Assembly (NCBI GenBank): GCA_018666135.1
Contig: JABJAN010000109.1
Location: 1-48,004, forward strand
DNA from: Alphaproteobacteria bacterium
GTDB lineage: Bacteria > Pseudomonadota > Alphaproteobacteria > Puniceispirillales > Puniceispirillaceae
Reading direction: 5' to 3'
Length of the DNA stretch: 48,004 nt
Below the pieces are notes generated by a model. It worked only from the letters and a program-made list of their open reading frames with translations, searched no databases and was not told where the DNA came from. The translations under genes and the position numbers were made by a program. Every line of letters starts with the position of its first letter. Within the stretch, counting starts at the first letter, position 1. This document shows positions 35,986-44,971 of the stretch, piece by piece.

Positions 35986-36540
35986 TTAAGTATTAGCCGG
36001 TCTCACTTCTTTAACCTCGGGGATATAATGACGAAGCATATTTTCAATTCCCATTTTTAAGGTTGCAGCACTACTAGGGCAGCCCTGACACGCCCCACGC
36101 ATTTGCAAGGTGACAATGCCGTCTTCATAGGATGAAAAAATAATATCGCCGCCATCCATAGCAACAGCAGGTCTTACTCTTGTATCAATTAGATGCTTTA
36201 TCTGCTGTACTGTCTCACTATCTGTTTCATTAGATTGTGAAGATACCTCATCTAAAATCTCTATTACTGGTAAACCAGATGCATAATGCTCCATTATACC
36301 AGCAAGAAGTGCTGGCTTTAGTGAAAACCATTCTAATGATTCTATTTTTGTGACAGCAATAAAATCGAGACCAAGAAATACTGACTGCACCCCATCTATT
36401 TGAAATAGGCGTCTTGCAAGAGGAGCATTTTTTGCTTCTTCCACGGAATTAAATTCTGCATTTCCGGCACTCATTACATCAACACCAGGAATAAATTTTA
36501 ATGTTGCTGGGTTTGGCGTTTCTTCTGTTTGAATAAACAT
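35986..36540 (-). CDS. Nfu-type iron-sulfur cluster carrier
   Basis: Nfu proteins hold and deliver Fe-S clusters to enzymes. The 184-residue form from ATG 36540 has an Nfu N-terminal domain (MFIQTEETPNPATLKFIPG to about 90) and a NifU C-terminal domain with Cys151-x2-Cys154 (RGACQGCPSSAATLKMGIE). The AVAMDGGDI loop is intact. The in-frame TTG 36567 would swallow the AGGAG site and is rejected. It may serve MiaB and other Fe-S enzymes encoded nearby. It sits after trpS with its own promoter. Confidence 0.95.
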   Translation of the reverse strand: MFIQTEETPNPATLKFIPGVDVMSAGNAEFNSVEEAKNAPLARRLFQIDGVQSVFLGLDFIAVTKIESLEWFSLKPALLAGIMEHYASGLPVIEILDEVSSQSNETDSETVQQIKHLIDTRVRPAVAMDGGDIIFSSYEDGIVTLQMRGACQGCPSSAATLKMGIENMLRHYIPEVKEVRPANT

Positions 36541-36576
36541 TATATTTAAATCTCCTCGCCTAAGCAAATAGTTCGC

Positions 36577-36606
36577 ATTTTACACTAGCTGTATTTATGA
36601 TATCAA
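36577..36606 (-). promoter_or_regulatory. Candidate nfu promoter
   Basis: Minus-strand TTGATA (36601-36606) and TAAAAT (36577-36582) are 18 bases apart, placing a start about 30 bases before the nfu ATG. A further TTGACT (36611-36616) lies just upstream. Confidence 0.45.
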
Positions 36607-36651
36607 GTCTAGTCAACAGTGCAATTTGCTATCCTTTATATTTGATACGAA

Positions 36652-37662
36652 TTAACTAGTGGATTGGACGAATCCCATTACATTTTTACATGCTCGTAAA
36701 ATTGGTTCTGCTATGACAGCTGCTCTTTTGCTTCCTTCTGATAAGACATTATCTAAGTGATTTGTGTCTGCTAGTAATTTATTCATTTCTGTTCTAATTG
36801 GAGAAATTGAACCTATTAAACTTTCTGCTAATATTGGTTTAAATTTTCCGAATCCTTGCCCTGAAAATTCAACTAATACTTCTGCATCACTCTGGTTTGT
36901 TAATGCAGCATAAATGCCAACAAGGTTTCTTGCTTCTGGTCTATTTTCAAGTTCTTCAACTGTTTCCGGTAATGGTTCAGGATCTGTTTTTGCCTTTTTT
37001 ATTTTTTGTGCAATTAAGTCATCTTCGTCATTTAAATTAATTCGTGTGAAATCTGAATCATCAGACTTGCTCATCTTAGATGAGCCATCCCTTAAACTCA
37101 TAATACGTGCAGCCGTTTTCTGAATAACTGGCTCAGGAAGTGGAAAAAATTCTTCCCCAAACATAGAGTTAAACGCAGTAGCAATATCTCTTGTTAGTTC
37201 TAAATGTTGTTTTTGGTCATCCCCAACTGGGACATGCGTTGCCTTGTAAGCAAGTATATCTGCTGCCATCAGAGTTGGATATGCGTATAGCCCTACAGTT
37301 GCATTTTCCCTGTTTTTGCCTGCTTTTTCTTTGAATTGGGTCATTCTGTTTAACCAGCCAAGACGCGCAACACAGTTAAAAAGCCACGCTAATTCTGCAT
37401 GTTGTGATACCTGCGACTGATTAAATAAAATAGAATTATTAGTATCAATTCCAGAAGCAATAAGACAGGCAGCCACCTCTTGAGTCGCTTTTTTTAATAG
37501 CTGAGGTTGTTGCGGAACAGTAATAGCATGTAAATCAACGATACAATAAATTGTCTCGTGATCCTGTTGCAATCCCACCCAATTTTTTATTGCCCCTAGG
37601 TAATTTCCTAAATGCAGATTGCCTGTTGGTTGAACACCTGAAAACACACGCCCTTTAGACAT
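36652..37662 (-). CDS. trpS: Tryptophanyl-tRNA synthetase
   Basis: TrpS charges tRNA-Trp. The 336-residue class I synthetase has the HIGH-like motif [11 protein letters not shown] at 14-24 and KMSKS at 196-200, and the TrpS specificity segment [18 protein letters not shown] 37662 has AGGA 7 bases upstream. It lies 112 bp after murJ with its own promoter candidate. The murJ-trpS-nfu order is a common alphaproteobacterial arrangement. Confidence 0.97.
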   Translation of the reverse strand: MSKGRVFSGVQPTGNLHLGNYLGAIKNWVGLQQDHETIYCIVDLHAITVPQQPQLLKKATQEVAACLIASGIDTNNSILFNQSQVSQHAELAWLFNCVARLGWLNRMTQFKEKAGKNRENATVGLYAYPTLMAADILAYKATHVPVGDDQKQHLELTRDIATAFNSMFGEEFFPLPEPVIQKTAARIMSLRDGSSKMSKSDDSDFTRINLNDEDDLIAQKIKKAKTDPEPLPETVEELENRPEARNLVGIYAALTNQSDAEVLVEFSGQGFGKFKPILAESLIGSISPIRTEMNKLLADTNHLDNVLSEGSKRAAVIAEPILRACKNVMGFVQSTS

Positions 37663-37696
37663 TATTTATTCCTGATTCTTTAATTTTGATACTATG

Positions 37697-37720
37697 TAGA
37701 TTTTATAGTAGATTTTATAG
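37697..37720. repeat. Tandem 12-bp direct repeat upstream of trpS
   Basis: TAGATTTTATAG is repeated exactly twice with no spacing. On the minus strand each copy contains TATAAAAT, so a -10-like element is duplicated 35-60 bases before the trpS start. Confidence 0.85.
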
Positions 37721-37733
37721 ATGAGTATTTCAA
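37705..37733 (-). promoter_or_regulatory. Candidate trpS promoter
   Basis: Minus-strand TTGAAA (37728-37733) and TACTAT (37705-37710) are 17 bases apart; the -10 falls at the junction of the tandem 12-bp repeat. A second TATAAA-like box is supplied by each repeat copy. Confidence 0.45.
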
Positions 37734-37774
37734 TATATCATGCAATCACATAAAGATTATTTCGAATATTTATT

Positions 37775-39337
37775 TCATACTGTTTTCAATAATCCAGACG
37801 GCCAAAAACCTGCAATCCGAGCCATGCCAAAATAAACACATAGCCCAGCAATAACTAAAATAATTACGATATAAATATCTGTCTGAAATATGGTGGTAAG
37901 CCAAATATTTAATAGCTTTAAAATAACAGCCATTAAAATGCAGGAAAGAATTATCGGCAGCAGCTTGGGGAAACTTTTTGCACTAAGATACTGATCTTTA
38001 AATAAGAGAATTGCTTGGCAAAAAACCCCCAACCAGATTGCTATTGAGGTACCTAATGCCAAGCCAATATGACCAAAATACTGCATTAAAATCACACTCA
38101 AAATTATGTTAACAGCAACAGTGGCAAGGCTAATTCGAAGTATAATAGCTGGTCGGTTCGATGCATAAAATACGGATTGAAATAGTTTTTGCGCAACAAA
38201 AGCAGGCAACCCAATACCATATGCAATTAATGCAGATGCTGTTGCGCCAACATCTGTTGAATCAAACGCACCATATCCGAATATACCAGAAATTATAATT
38301 GGGGATAAGACTAACAAAGCAGCGGTGGCTGGAAGTGCAAAAAAGCCCCCAAGATATAACGAATTACTTAATGATTTTGCCATTTCCTGTCTCTCACCTT
38401 TGGCGTGTAATCGCGAGAGGTGTGGCAATAATGCTGTACCAAGTGCAATTCCTATAATGCCAAGTGGAAGCTGAGTTATTCTATCCCCATAATATAACCA
38501 GGAAATCGCCCCAATGGGGAGGGTAGACGCCAGAATCATATCAACAAAAATATTTATTTGAACGCTACCAGCACTGAAAGCTGCTGGTACGAAAGAACGC
38601 CACATTTTTTTGCTAGCATCACTTATGCCGCGCCATCGCCAAGATGGCATTAACTGATGCTTAACCAGAATTATTTTTAAAAACAAAAGTTGCAGGAAGC
38701 CCGCAATTACAACAGAAACAGCTAATGGCAATGTTAGTGATAATAATGTCTTATCTGTCAATTGCCCTGCTGAAAAAAACACCCCGCCAGCGCCTACAAT
38801 CAAGGCTAAATTTAGAAGGATTGGCGCTGCGGCACCAGGCCAGAATATTCGATGCGTATTCAACAATGCAGACCATAAAGCCACAAGCGATATCATTACC
38901 AGATAAGGCATGGTAATTCTTGCAAGTAAAATAGCTGTCTCTAGTCTATCTGCTGTTGCTTTAAAACCAGGAGCAAGAAGCGGGATTATGTACGGCATTA
39001 ACAGCTCAAATACTATCACTAAAAAGGATAAGCTTAACACAAGCAAAACCTGTACTTCAGTAACTAGCTGCAGAGCTGACTTTTCATTTTTGTTGGCTGC
39101 CACAGTTTCATATGCCGGCAGAAATACGTTAGTTAAAGCACCCTCTGCTGTTATTCTACGAAAAAGATTTGGGAGTTTGAGCGCTACTAAAAAAGCATCT
39201 GAAGCTGCACCTGCGCCAAGTACTAATGCAAATAAAATATCTCTTATAAGACCCAAAATACGGCTAATGCCTGTAAAGAATCCAACTTGTCTAAAGCCTC
39301 TCATGACGGGGTTTATAGAGAGTTCAACCTTTGTCAT
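37775..39337 (-). CDS. murJ: Lipid II flippase MurJ
   Basis: MurJ flips lipid II across the inner membrane during peptidoglycan synthesis. The 520-residue protein is almost entirely hydrophobic helices (14 expected) and has the family landmarks GFFTGISRILGLIRDILFA, GAASDAFLVALKLPNLFRRITAEGALTNVFLP and YGDRITQLPLGIIGIALGTALLPHLS. The ATG overlaps the glnD stop by four bases (ATGA), indicating translational coupling in a mutS-glnD-murJ operon. Confidence 0.97.
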   Translation of the reverse strand: MTKVELSINPVMRGFRQVGFFTGISRILGLIRDILFALVLGAGAASDAFLVALKLPNLFRRITAEGALTNVFLPAYETVAANKNEKSALQLVTEVQVLLVLSLSFLVIVFELLMPYIIPLLAPGFKATADRLETAILLARITMPYLVMISLVALWSALLNTHRIFWPGAAAPILLNLALIVGAGGVFFSAGQLTDKTLLSLTLPLAVSVVIAGFLQLLFLKIILVKHQLMPSWRWRGISDASKKMWRSFVPAAFSAGSVQINIFVDMILASTLPIGAISWLYYGDRITQLPLGIIGIALGTALLPHLSRLHAKGERQEMAKSLSNSLYLGGFFALPATAALLVLSPIIISGIFGYGAFDSTDVGATASALIAYGIGLPAFVAQKLFQSVFYASNRPAIILRISLATVAVNIILSVILMQYFGHIGLALGTSIAIWLGVFCQAILLFKDQYLSAKSFPKLLPIILSCILMAVILKLLNIWLTTIFQTDIYIVIILVIAGLCVYFGMARIAGFWPSGLLKTV

Positions 39338-42189
39338 AGCGTCTCATTTTCAGAATGTGACAGCACCTCCAATAGGTTTCCTCTGATTTTCTCAATCATT
39401 TTTTCTGTTTCGACCTTCATCCCAAAAATATCTTTTACATAAAACACATCAACTGCCCTATCTCCGTAGGTGGATACAGAAGCAGAATTTATTTGAAGTC
39501 CTAATTGTGCAATTTTACGGGTGATATCATATAGTAATTTTGGTCTGTCTGGGCCAGATATCTCTAACACAGTGTGCGAATTACTCATTTTATTTGTAAC
39601 AGATACCCTTGATGCCGTTATCATAGCTTTTTGTCTTTTAGATATCGATTTTGTTTTTTCGCCAAGTTGTTCTGTTAATATGAATTTACCCGCTAGTGTA
39701 TCATCTATCATTTGCCTGATTCTAGTTAGGGCATCGGCGTCTTTAACCGCAGATTTATCTACAGTTTGAATCATAAACTCATCAAGAATAGTGCCATCTT
39801 TTCGGGTATTAATTCGTGCATAAACAATCTGACAACCCGCCATAGCAACAGCGCCTGCAATTCTGCTAAACAGCCCCGCATGGTCTTGGGTTATAATAGT
39901 TAACATAGTTGATTTGCTGTCTTCTCTTACTGTGAGATCAAGACAAAGAGGATTATTACTATTATAAAATCTCTCAAGTAACTCACAATGCAATATATGA
40001 GTCTGCCTATCAAATGTAGACCAATAAGAAGGGTAAAACATAGCCTGATAGTCATCAATTTTCTGATCACTCCAATTCAGTTCTTGCTGAATTGCGTTTT
40101 TGGTTCTTAGCTTTTCCTGTTCTGCTAAACCATCTTCATCATAAGTTGGTGCCAGTCCCCCAAGCACCCTTTCTGCTTCATGAAACAAAACTCTCATAAG
40201 GCTTGCTTTCCACCCATTCCAGATATTTGGTCCCACCGCCCTAATATCAGCTACAGTTAGAACCAAAAGAAGTTTCAATCTCTCAAGAGATTGAACATCA
40301 GCGACAAAATTTTGAATGGTTTTAGGGTTATTCAAATCATAACGAAACGCTACTTTGCTGATAAGTAGGTGCCACCTAATTAGCCATTTTACCGTATCTG
40401 TTTCATCGTCAGAAAAGCCAAACCAAGGACATAGTGATTGTGCTATTTCTGCTCCTAATATGGAATGGTCACCGCCTTTACCTTTGGCAATATCATGCAA
40501 AAAGACCGCCATATATAAAACACGTCTTGCATCTGTTTGATGGATTAATCTGCAAGCAAGCGGGGCCTCATTTTTTATTTTGCCTGTTTCAATTTCATTC
40601 AGAATTTCGACTGCCTTAATGGTATGCTCATCAACTGTATAGCTATGATACATATCGAATTGCATCATGCCTACAATATGCCCAAATTCAGGTATAAATT
40701 TACCCAGAAAGCCAGAATCATTCATCAGCCTTAGGACCCGTCCAGCAGATTCTTTTGCCGTTAGAATCTCAAGAAATAAGCGCTTAATTTCCTCTGTTTG
40801 TACCTCTTGTACAGAACAAGATTTTATTGCCCTTGTCATTCGCCGAAAAGTGTCTGGATGAATATCTGATTTTAAAAATTGAGCATGGTGAAATAAACTA
40901 ATAATTAATTCGGGATTTTGTCTGAATCGGATAGTAGGTGGCAAGCTTAGTCGATTTTTCATTATCACAAAGGGTGCCAATTTAGATTGATTATAGAAAT
41001 TAGCAAAATTTAATATTCTACCTAATCCAAATATACCCTTATTTTCAAAATCACTCTCGATGGCAGAACAAAAAATTCTGGTTAATGTGCCAACTTGTCT
41101 TGCTGCTAGGAAGTAGCGTTTCATAAACCGCTCAACACCTCGTAAGCCAGCCCGTCCAGAAAAACCCATCAATGGCGCCAAATCTAATTGGGCATCAAAT
41201 GTAAGACGGTCATCTTCCCGCTTTGCACGCAAATGCAGAAAACAGCGCACAGTCCATAAAAATCGTTGTGAGGACGCAAACGTTTTTGCTTCTGAAACAC
41301 GCAAAACACCGCGCTCAACTACCTCTTCAACTGAATTTACTTTATAGGCAAATTTAGCAATCCAAAATAATGTATGAAGGTCTCGAAGACCCCCTTTCCC
41401 TTCTTTGATTTGTGGCTCCACCATATATCGTGTTGCCCCATGCTGGTTGTGTCTTGCATCTCTTTCCTGAAGTTTTTGTGCTACAAAATGCGATATTGAT
41501 TGGCTTGCTAACCAACTTTGAAAATGCGATTGGAAATTTTTAAATAACCGCTTATCGCCGTCGATTTTTCTGACCTCTAAAAGAGTCGTCATTATAGTTA
41601 CATCGTCACTAGCTGCTTTCAAGCATTCGGCTATATTTCTAGTGGCATGACCAACTTTCAAACCAAGGTCCCATAGAAGGTAGAGAATATATTCAATTAT
41701 TTTTTGATGCTTTGGTAAATTATCTTCATCATATAAAAATAACAAATCAATATCACTATGCGGCGCTAACTCCCCTCTGCCATAGCCGCCAACAGCCAAG
41801 ATAGTCATTCCATTTATTTGTGTTTGAGTGTTTTTTTGTTGAGATGTTTCAGCACATTTAGAAACAGCTACAGAATAAATTATTGAAATTAATTGATCCA
41901 TTGCGATGGCGCAACCGCCTGCATATAATACCCCGTTTCTGGTTTCATGTAGCTCTTCTGCTAAAGCTATTTTAGCATTAAAAAGAGCCTCTTTTAGCAG
42001 CTGTAAAAATAAGTTTCGATATGTTGTCTCGTCTGTTTCAGACTCGATTTTTTTAAGGTTAGTTTTCAGTGTTCTTAAATCTAAAAATTTTTTCTTTTGA
42101 GATTGTACAATTTGCATCGGTGTTTGCAGAGATACTGGTACGATAATATTTTTTTGTTTGCCAGAAATAGGGGCTTTGCTCACTGTCAT
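39334..42189 (-). CDS. glnD: Bifunctional PII uridylyltransferase/uridylyl-removing enzyme
   Basis: GlnD senses glutamine and adds or removes UMP on PII proteins. The 951 residues contain a nucleotidyltransferase domain with GGYGRGE at 134-140 and Asp146/Asp148 (HSDIDLLFLYDE), and the GlnD-specific middle. An HD phosphohydrolase domain follows (VFLHDIAKGKGGDHS). Two C-terminal ACT domains (TIITQDHAGLFSRIAGAV; LEISGPDRPKLLYDITRKI) bind glutamine. All domains are complete. It overlaps mutS by one base (TAATG) and murJ by four. Confidence 0.97.
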   Translation of the reverse strand: MTVSKAPISGKQKNIIVPVSLQTPMQIVQSQKKKFLDLRTLKTNLKKIESETDETTYRNLFLQLLKEALFNAKIALAEELHETRNGVLYAGGCAIAMDQLISIIYSVAVSKCAETSQQKNTQTQINGMTILAVGGYGRGELAPHSDIDLLFLYDEDNLPKHQKIIEYILYLLWDLGLKVGHATRNIAECLKAASDDVTIMTTLLEVRKIDGDKRLFKNFQSHFQSWLASQSISHFVAQKLQERDARHNQHGATRYMVEPQIKEGKGGLRDLHTLFWIAKFAYKVNSVEEVVERGVLRVSEAKTFASSQRFLWTVRCFLHLRAKREDDRLTFDAQLDLAPLMGFSGRAGLRGVERFMKRYFLAARQVGTLTRIFCSAIESDFENKGIFGLGRILNFANFYNQSKLAPFVIMKNRLSLPPTIRFRQNPELIISLFHHAQFLKSDIHPDTFRRMTRAIKSCSVQEVQTEEIKRLFLEILTAKESAGRVLRLMNDSGFLGKFIPEFGHIVGMMQFDMYHSYTVDEHTIKAVEILNEIETGKIKNEAPLACRLIHQTDARRVLYMAVFLHDIAKGKGGDHSILGAEIAQSLCPWFGFSDDETDTVKWLIRWHLLISKVAFRYDLNNPKTIQNFVADVQSLERLKLLLVLTVADIRAVGPNIWNGWKASLMRVLFHEAERVLGGLAPTYDEDGLAEQEKLRTKNAIQQELNWSDQKIDDYQAMFYPSYWSTFDRQTHILHCELLERFYNSNNPLCLDLTVREDSKSTMLTIITQDHAGLFSRIAGAVAMAGCQIVYARINTRKDGTILDEFMIQTVDKSAVKDADALTRIRQMIDDTLAGKFILTEQLGEKTKSISKRQKAMITASRVSVTNKMSNSHTVLEISGPDRPKLLYDITRKIAQLGLQINSASVSTYGDRAVDVFYVKDIFGMKVETEKMIEKIRGNLLEVLSHSENETL

Positions 42190-44852
42190 TATTTTCGACC
42201 TTCTTGATACATTCTATGCAGGTCATATAGCACATTTAGCGCATTTTTTGGGGATAATTCATCTGGCTGGAGCGCTTTTAATAAAGCCAATAAATCTTCA
42301 TATTCTTGCTTATTTGTGTCTGGTAATTGAGCCTTTGGCGCTTGACTAAACAAAGGTAAATTCACACTATTATCTGCCAGACTTTGCTCTTCATGCCATC
42401 TTTGTGTCTCAAGTTCTAACAGCAAATCTTTTGCTCTGTCGATAACTGAATCTGGTAATCCTGCCAACTTAGCCACATGAATTCCATATGATCTCCCAGC
42501 CCTACCTTTAGCAACTTGATGAAGAAAAATTACCTGCTGATTCCACTCTTTAATTAACATATGGTAACTTTCAACATCTACAAGTGTGTCTTCTAAAATA
42601 GTAAGCTCATGATAATGGGTTGCAAATAAGGCGCGGCATTTGTTTTGATTATGTAGATGCTCCAAAGTTGCATGCGCTATAGCCAGACCGTCATAGGTAG
42701 AGGTTCCACGACCAATTTCATCCAATATTACCAACGAATTTGATGTTGCTTGGTTTAAAATTGCTGCTGTTTCAACCATTTCGACCATAAAAGTAGACTG
42801 TCCCCTTGCTAGGTCATCAGATGCACCAACACGGCTAAATAATTTATCAACAACTCCCATTTTAGCGTATTTCGCTGGAACGAATAATCCAGCTTGAGCC
42901 AAAATAACAAAATGAGCATTCTGCCGAAGGAAGGTTGATTTACCCGCCATATTCGGACCTGTAACTAGCCAAATCTTTTGACCCTTTGATAGGTCGCAGT
43001 CATTTGCCATAAAAGGTGTGTCTTGGTCAGCTTTAGTTTCCACTACGGGGTGTCTTCCAGCTTCTATATTAAATTGAGTGTCCTCTGTTATTTCAGGTCT
43101 GATATAATGGTTTTGTTCAGCTAGCATAGCAGTTGCGATTGCCACATCTATCTGTGCCAAGGAGGAAGCACAATGGGCAATTGATGCTTGGCATTGCAAC
43201 GTATCTTCCACTAATTTCTCGAACAACGCTAACTCAATGGCAATTGCTCTGTCTGCTGCCGTTGATAGTTCTCTTTCTAATTCGGCAAGGGCAGTTGTGG
43301 TGAAACGGATTGCTTGTGCTGTTGTTTGTCTATGGATAAATGCCTCATCTGACATCAGCTTATCAGCATGATTTGTCCGAACTTCTATATGATAGCCAAG
43401 CACATTATTATGTTTTACCTTGAGAGAGTTAATGCCTGTCTGCTCACTATAATTTTGTTGTAACAAGGCAATATGGCGCCTACTTTCATCACGTAATTCG
43501 CGCAATGAATCAAGAGCGGAATCATAATGAGGTCTAATAAATTGACCGTCTCTTGCTAGTAACGGCAGGTTTTCCCCCAACGCATCTTTTATTTTTAATG
43601 CAAGGGTAACTGGCTCTTTGACTAACTCACTCAACTCAGCAAGGAGTGCGGGGCTGGTAAGTGTCACCGCCTGTTCAATCAATTGAGAAATTTGATGTGC
43701 TTTTTCAATACCTGTTGCTAGCGCATATAAATCTCTTGGACCACCTCTTCCAAGAGACAACCGAGACAGAGATCTCTCAAAATCTGGTACCCCTTTAAAA
43801 TTCTCCCCAATTTCTGACTTTATTAAATTCTCATTTAGAAACCAGCTAACTAAATCAAGCCGCTTATCAATTTCTGTTTTTACAGCTAATGGGGATGCTA
43901 TTCTGCTTGCTAGAAGTCGGGCACCAATGGCTGTCTTAGTCTTATCAATCGCATGTAATAAGCAGCCTTTTTTCTCTCCAGATAAAGTCCTAGTAATCTC
44001 AAGTGACCTGCGAGTAGCTGGATCAATTTCCAATATTTTGTTTTTTTCAATATGAACTGGCGGCAGTAAGAATGGCTTTTTTGCCAGCTGTGTTTGACTT
44101 AGGTAATTTAAAATCCCATTGATAGCTGATAATTGAGAGCGTGAAAATTCTGTTATTGAACATTCTGTTGAGAAAAATTCTGCTATATTTTTTTGAGATG
44201 TCACACTGTCAAAATTTTCTGGTGATACCGCAAATGCACTCGGATGTTCTTTTACCATAGATACAATAAAATCCACCCCGTCTGGGTAGAGTAATTCTGC
44301 TGGGTTCAGCCTTTCAATCGTAGTTAATATAGAACTCTCATTAATAGGTTGAACCTGAAATATGCCAGTTGACATATCAGCCCAAGCCATAGCTAAGTCA
44401 CCATTTGCGTGACCTATGGCTGCCAGAAAATTATTTTGACTAGGGTCAAGCAGCCCATCTTCACTCAACGTGCCAGCTGTAACCACACGAACCACAGCAC
44501 GAGGCAAGGGACCTTTTCCACCCTGCTTTTTAAAATTTTCAGGTGTTTCTGCCTGCTCACAAACCGCCACACGATGTCCAAAACGGATTAGTTTTTCGAG
44601 ATAACCATCCATTGCATGAACAGGGACACCGCACATAGGTATATCATCCCCATTCATCTGGCCTCTTTTGGTCAACGCAATACCAAGTGCTTCTGATGCG
44701 ATTTCCGCATCGTGGAAAAACATTTCATAAAAATCACCCATACGATAGAAAAGCAAAAAATCCTGATAGTGTGATTTAACATCAAGGAATTGCGCAATCA
44801 TTGGGGTTGGCTTAGATGACATACACACGCTCTTTTTTTGTGATTGTGACAT
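42189..44852 (-). CDS. mutS: DNA mismatch repair protein MutS
   Basis: MutS recognises mismatches and recruits MutL. The 887 residues contain the mismatch-wedge Phe-x-Glu (Phe41-Tyr-Glu43 in GDFYEMF), connector, lever and clamp domains, Walker A GPNMAGKST at 632-640 and Walker B LDEIGRGTST. No ribosome site is obvious before ATG 44852; ATG 44822 (ten codons in) has a weak GAG site and is a possible alternative. The C-terminal tail after the ATPase is short but otherwise typical. First gene of the mutS-glnD-murJ operon. Confidence 0.97.
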   Translation of the reverse strand: MSQSQKKSVCMSSKPTPMIAQFLDVKSHYQDFLLFYRMGDFYEMFFHDAEIASEALGIALTKRGQMNGDDIPMCGVPVHAMDGYLEKLIRFGHRVAVCEQAETPENFKKQGGKGPLPRAVVRVVTAGTLSEDGLLDPSQNNFLAAIGHANGDLAMAWADMSTGIFQVQPINESSILTTIERLNPAELLYPDGVDFIVSMVKEHPSAFAVSPENFDSVTSQKNIAEFFSTECSITEFSRSQLSAINGILNYLSQTQLAKKPFLLPPVHIEKNKILEIDPATRRSLEITRTLSGEKKGCLLHAIDKTKTAIGARLLASRIASPLAVKTEIDKRLDLVSWFLNENLIKSEIGENFKGVPDFERSLSRLSLGRGGPRDLYALATGIEKAHQISQLIEQAVTLTSPALLAELSELVKEPVTLALKIKDALGENLPLLARDGQFIRPHYDSALDSLRELRDESRRHIALLQQNYSEQTGINSLKVKHNNVLGYHIEVRTNHADKLMSDEAFIHRQTTAQAIRFTTTALAELERELSTAADRAIAIELALFEKLVEDTLQCQASIAHCASSLAQIDVAIATAMLAEQNHYIRPEITEDTQFNIEAGRHPVVETKADQDTPFMANDCDLSKGQKIWLVTGPNMAGKSTFLRQNAHFVILAQAGLFVPAKYAKMGVVDKLFSRVGASDDLARGQSTFMVEMVETAAILNQATSNSLVILDEIGRGTSTYDGLAIAHATLEHLHNQNKCRALFATHYHELTILEDTLVDVESYHMLIKEWNQQVIFLHQVAKGRAGRSYGIHVAKLAGLPDSVIDRAKDLLLELETQRWHEEQSLADNSVNLPLFSQAPKAQLPDTNKQEYEDLLALLKALQPDELSPKNALNVLYDLHRMYQEGRK

Positions 44853-44860
44853 GATATGTT

Positions 44861-44920
44861 ATGAGTTTATTAAAAATTTTTATGCATTTTAAAATAGTTA
44901 GAATTTAGTATTAAACTCAT
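44861..44920. promoter_or_regulatory. Inverted repeat in the mutS/maeB divergent gap
   Basis: ATGAGTTTA (44861-44869) and TAAACTCAT (44912-44920) are perfect 9-bp inverted copies in the 119-bp gap, 42 bases apart. The arrangement could bring a dimeric regulator to two sites between the promoters. A plus-strand TATAAT at 44945-44950 is the likely maeB -10. Confidence 0.4.
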
Positions 44921-44971
44921 CTATATAGTTTATTCCATCAAATATATAATATCAACATAAGTAGGAAAATA

